Below are positions 61,517 to 64,000 of a stretch of 64,000 nucleotides of DNA, piece after piece. The notes below the pieces were generated by a model. The model was not told the origin of the DNA and did not search any database. It saw nothing but the letters and a program-made list of their open reading frames with translations. Each line of letters opens with the position of its first letter. The stretch's first letter is position 1. Both the position numbers and the translations under genes were made by a program. The stretch comes from Prunella strophiata (lineage: Eukaryota > Chordata > Aves > Passeriformes > Prunellidae). The stretch is taken from assembly GCA_036583965.1 (NCBI GenBank), contig JAZBQD010000014.1, positions 28,005,490-28,069,489 on the forward strand, read 5' to 3'.

Positions 61517-64000
61517 CTATTTTATATAGTTTTGGTTTCCACTCTTGAAAAACAACATTGCAAAATGCACAGCAAACAACTTTAACTGGAAGTACTGAAA
61601 TGAAATCAGAGTTAATTTTGCATCCAAAAGCTATGGCCGAGTCCAGCTGTAGTTTGCTATAGCCTTGCCCATTCCCATGCAAACCAATCCTTCATTTCAG
61701 ACAAAATTAGTTCTTGGTTGGTCTATACTGCACAGATTGAGCTCAAGACAAGAACAGTGTATTACCAGAAGACAAGTTATGTCACCTCATCACTGCAGGA
61801 GAGGCACAGCAGGGGTCTGCCAAGGACACTGGAGTGCAATTCACACCCTGTGCTCTGAAGGCCAGGGATTCAATCTCCCACCCTTGAATGCTGCTGTGGC
61901 TTGAATGCAGTCTGCTTCTGTGCTCCAGCATCACACTGCCACCAGCCCTCTCTGGTGTTTGCTCTCTTCATGCTTTTCTTGCAGGAAGGGCCAAATTTGA
62001 TTGGTTTTGCCTTGCAGGGTGATACTAGGGCATAAACAACATTTGCTCTCTTTTAGTTGTTTTTATTGACTGAACAGCTGCCCTTGAGCTGCACCATGAA
62101 GCAAATTAATTTGTCTGAGCTAACAAAGTGTAAAATGTATTGGACAAAGAGTGCAGCTAAAGGATGTTTTAACAAAAGATGTTTTGCACTTGCTTTGAGC
62201 TACCATGATGCCCAGGGAGAGGAAGGAAGAAGAGGTGGCACCCCACTAGCCCTCCCAGCTCTAGGCCTGAGGTGCTTGCAGCCAGACTTGGGGTTGTCCT
62301 ATCTGCCACTGCTCCACTAGACCCTCAGTAGTACCTTGAGAGGCAACAGCCACTGCAGTTCTAATCCTCTTTTCCTCCACTTTTTGTGCCAGGGAGTGGC
62401 CAACAACAGCAACCAAGGGCTGGAACGCCAGTGCTTTATATATCTGACATGGAAGAGCAGTGCTGGCAGCACTTGAAGGCACTCTGCAAGAGGCAGTCTT
62501 TGAACGACGCTGTGGGAAGTATCCTGCCTCCATTCATCGGGGCTTATGCTTAGGGGACACAAGTGCCTTGGCCAGAACCACAGAAAGATAAGTTGGGGCT
62601 TAAAGAGGATGAGATTTTGTCTTCCAGATCCCAGCAATCAGACGAGCAGCAGGCAACCTTTCCAAGTCCTGTACCATGCTGGCATTTTCAACATTACATT
62701 ATGTGCACTGGGAGAAACTCCACAGGAACTAGGAGGGTCATGGCAGCCAGTCTCCTTTTGGCAGGACCTTGCCTTCTCAACAGCAAGACCTCAGAGCCCC
62801 TTATTAAAGATGCCAGAGTGCCCCATCCCTATCTTGCAGTTACTCTGCTCTTTCACCATGAGCATGTGCTGCCGTGTTTTACTGCCCACATCGTTTATTA
62901 GACCACATCGTTTTTCCACTGAAAGGAAAATTCAAAACCTCCTACCTGTTCCTAGTAGGAGAATACAGCTGTGCAAAGAGGAAATCTCATTCCCCTGACT
63001 CCTGAATTCAGGGCTCAGACAACATTTTATGTCTCTTCCAGGAAAACAGAAATTTGTGTTTACTGCAAATGCTTCCTTCTACACTCATTCTATGTCACCA
63101 GTTGCAAAAATCCCATCTAAAGTTTAATCTAAGACTTCTGCTTGAGACAAGTCATTAATTCCTATCAGTCTTCCTTTTTATTTTTTTAGGAAGAAAAACT
63201 GAGGTCCTTGCAAGGTGACTTGTTTATGTGGTTATCTCAGAGTGCCCTCTTATGGCAAAATTTTAAACTGTAAGTTTTCTTAACCTTTTCAAAGGTCTTG
63301 CAAGTTCAGTTACTGAAAAGTCTAATCTTAAAAATTACTGAACAGTGAGAGTGAAGAAACCATGGTTGCCCTGATTCATTTATGTCCCACACAGGTCATG
63401 TCACTGAGTCATCCTGCCAGTCCCAAGCACTGCCAATCCCCTGATCAGCAGCTTGGCCACACCTGGTACCCTTGTGTTTGCCTATCCTCCCTCCTCTGGC
63501 AGAAGTACACCCACCTGGTGCGTGTGTTCAGGAAGTTTTCTAGCACACTTGTGCTTTACACACACATACTCACTGCTCTTCACATACATTAGAGATTAAA
63601 GTGTGTCTTTCATGCAGGATGAGGGTTCTCAGCGGTCTCCAAATCCTACAAACTGGAGGATTTTCTCAAACCAGGGCCAGCTGTGACAAGGTTTTCCTGA
63701 AGCCATAAGTGAGCTCCAGAAAGACCAGGACAGCAGAATTACTGGCCACCGAAGTGATCCTAAAGGCCACCTCAGCTGGCTGGGGACAAGTGTGTGAATG
63801 TTGCAGAGCTCTGCACGGGTGGAAATGAGCAAGCAGGCAGGGTACTCTGCAACCTCAACTACAGCTGTTCGAGGCTGCTCTGACCATTTTGGTTCTGGCT
63901 GCTCCTCCAGGGGAACTCATCTTGCCCCACACACGGTGGTCTCCTCTGTGAGTGAAGAAAGACACGCACAAAGGAGTTTCTGGCCATTTTAGAGCAAGCG

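Larger units (their letters stand above)
51501..64000. other. Intergenic or unrecognised DNA
   Basis: No protein or RNA gene could be supported. It contains two CR1 pieces, an inverted repeat pair, a short tandem duplication, a tetranucleotide repeat and a perfect palindrome, each listed separately. Two small CpG-richer patches occur at about 55130-55280 and 55735-55850. The longest open frame (58954-59514, plus strand) is a pyrimidine-rich low-complexity frame without family resemblance. Confidence 0.65.

Noticed and set aside
62546..62998. A 150-codon plus-strand open frame
   Set aside because: No motif or family likeness, no promoter or splice context, and a length that chance allows in a 64-kb window.
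45786..64000. Search for USP44, the gene that follows NTN4 in mammals
   Set aside because: No frame contains a recognisable UBP-type zinc finger or USP catalytic motif, so the coding part, if syntenic, lies beyond the window.
1..64000. CRISPR arrays, operons, tRNA or rRNA genes and phage-like modules
   Set aside because: The DNA is vertebrate with long introns and LINE remnants. No regularly spaced repeats, tRNA box structure or prokaryotic gene clusters were seen.

Overview
The window is vertebrate nuclear DNA, most likely avian. The evidence is a multi-exon vertebrate gene with GT-AG introns, several CR1-type LINE remnants with the typical bird/reptile 3' end, oligo(A) tracts, and no operon-like gene packing. 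The only gene recognised with confidence is netrin-4 (NTN4), on the plus strand. Nine coding exons, corresponding to exons 2-10 of a ten-exon gene, run from 2463 to 44189. A probable 3'UTR follows to about 45785. The first coding exon (start codon and signal peptide) was not found and probably lies upstream of base 1.

Layout. 1-2462: 5' flank or intron 1. 2463-2992: exon 2, the larger part of the laminin N-terminal (LN) domain. 2993-18712: large intron with a CR1 fragment. 18713-18997: exon 3, end of LN and start of the first laminin-type EGF (LE) module. 28529-28655, 29980-30168 and 36360-36576: exons 4-6, the rest of the LE array. 37232-37344: exon 7, a linker. 38502-38570, 40256-40426 and 44052-44189: exons 8-10, the C-terminal netrin-like (NTR) domain. 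All eight internal junctions keep the reading frame. Together the exons encode about 612 residues, close to the expected mature length. The one break is in the last exon, where one extra base near 44096 shifts the frame about 30 codons before the expected stop.

From 45786 to 64000 no protein gene could be recognised. This part holds CR1 remnants (46.8, 52.8 and 54.6-55.1 kb), an inverted repeat pair, a perfect 40-bp palindrome, short tandem repeats, and a strong CpG island at about 50.9-51.5 kb. On the minus strand of that island is a 110-bp interval flanked by very good splice signals. It may mark a promoter and spliced transcript of unknown identity.

Netrin-4 is a secreted basement-membrane protein. 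Its LN domain binds laminin and disturbs laminin network assembly, the LE array forms a rod, and the NTR domain is the basic C-terminal module. No new multi-gene system was found. The items most worth checking are the last-exon frameshift and the unexplained CpG-island locus.
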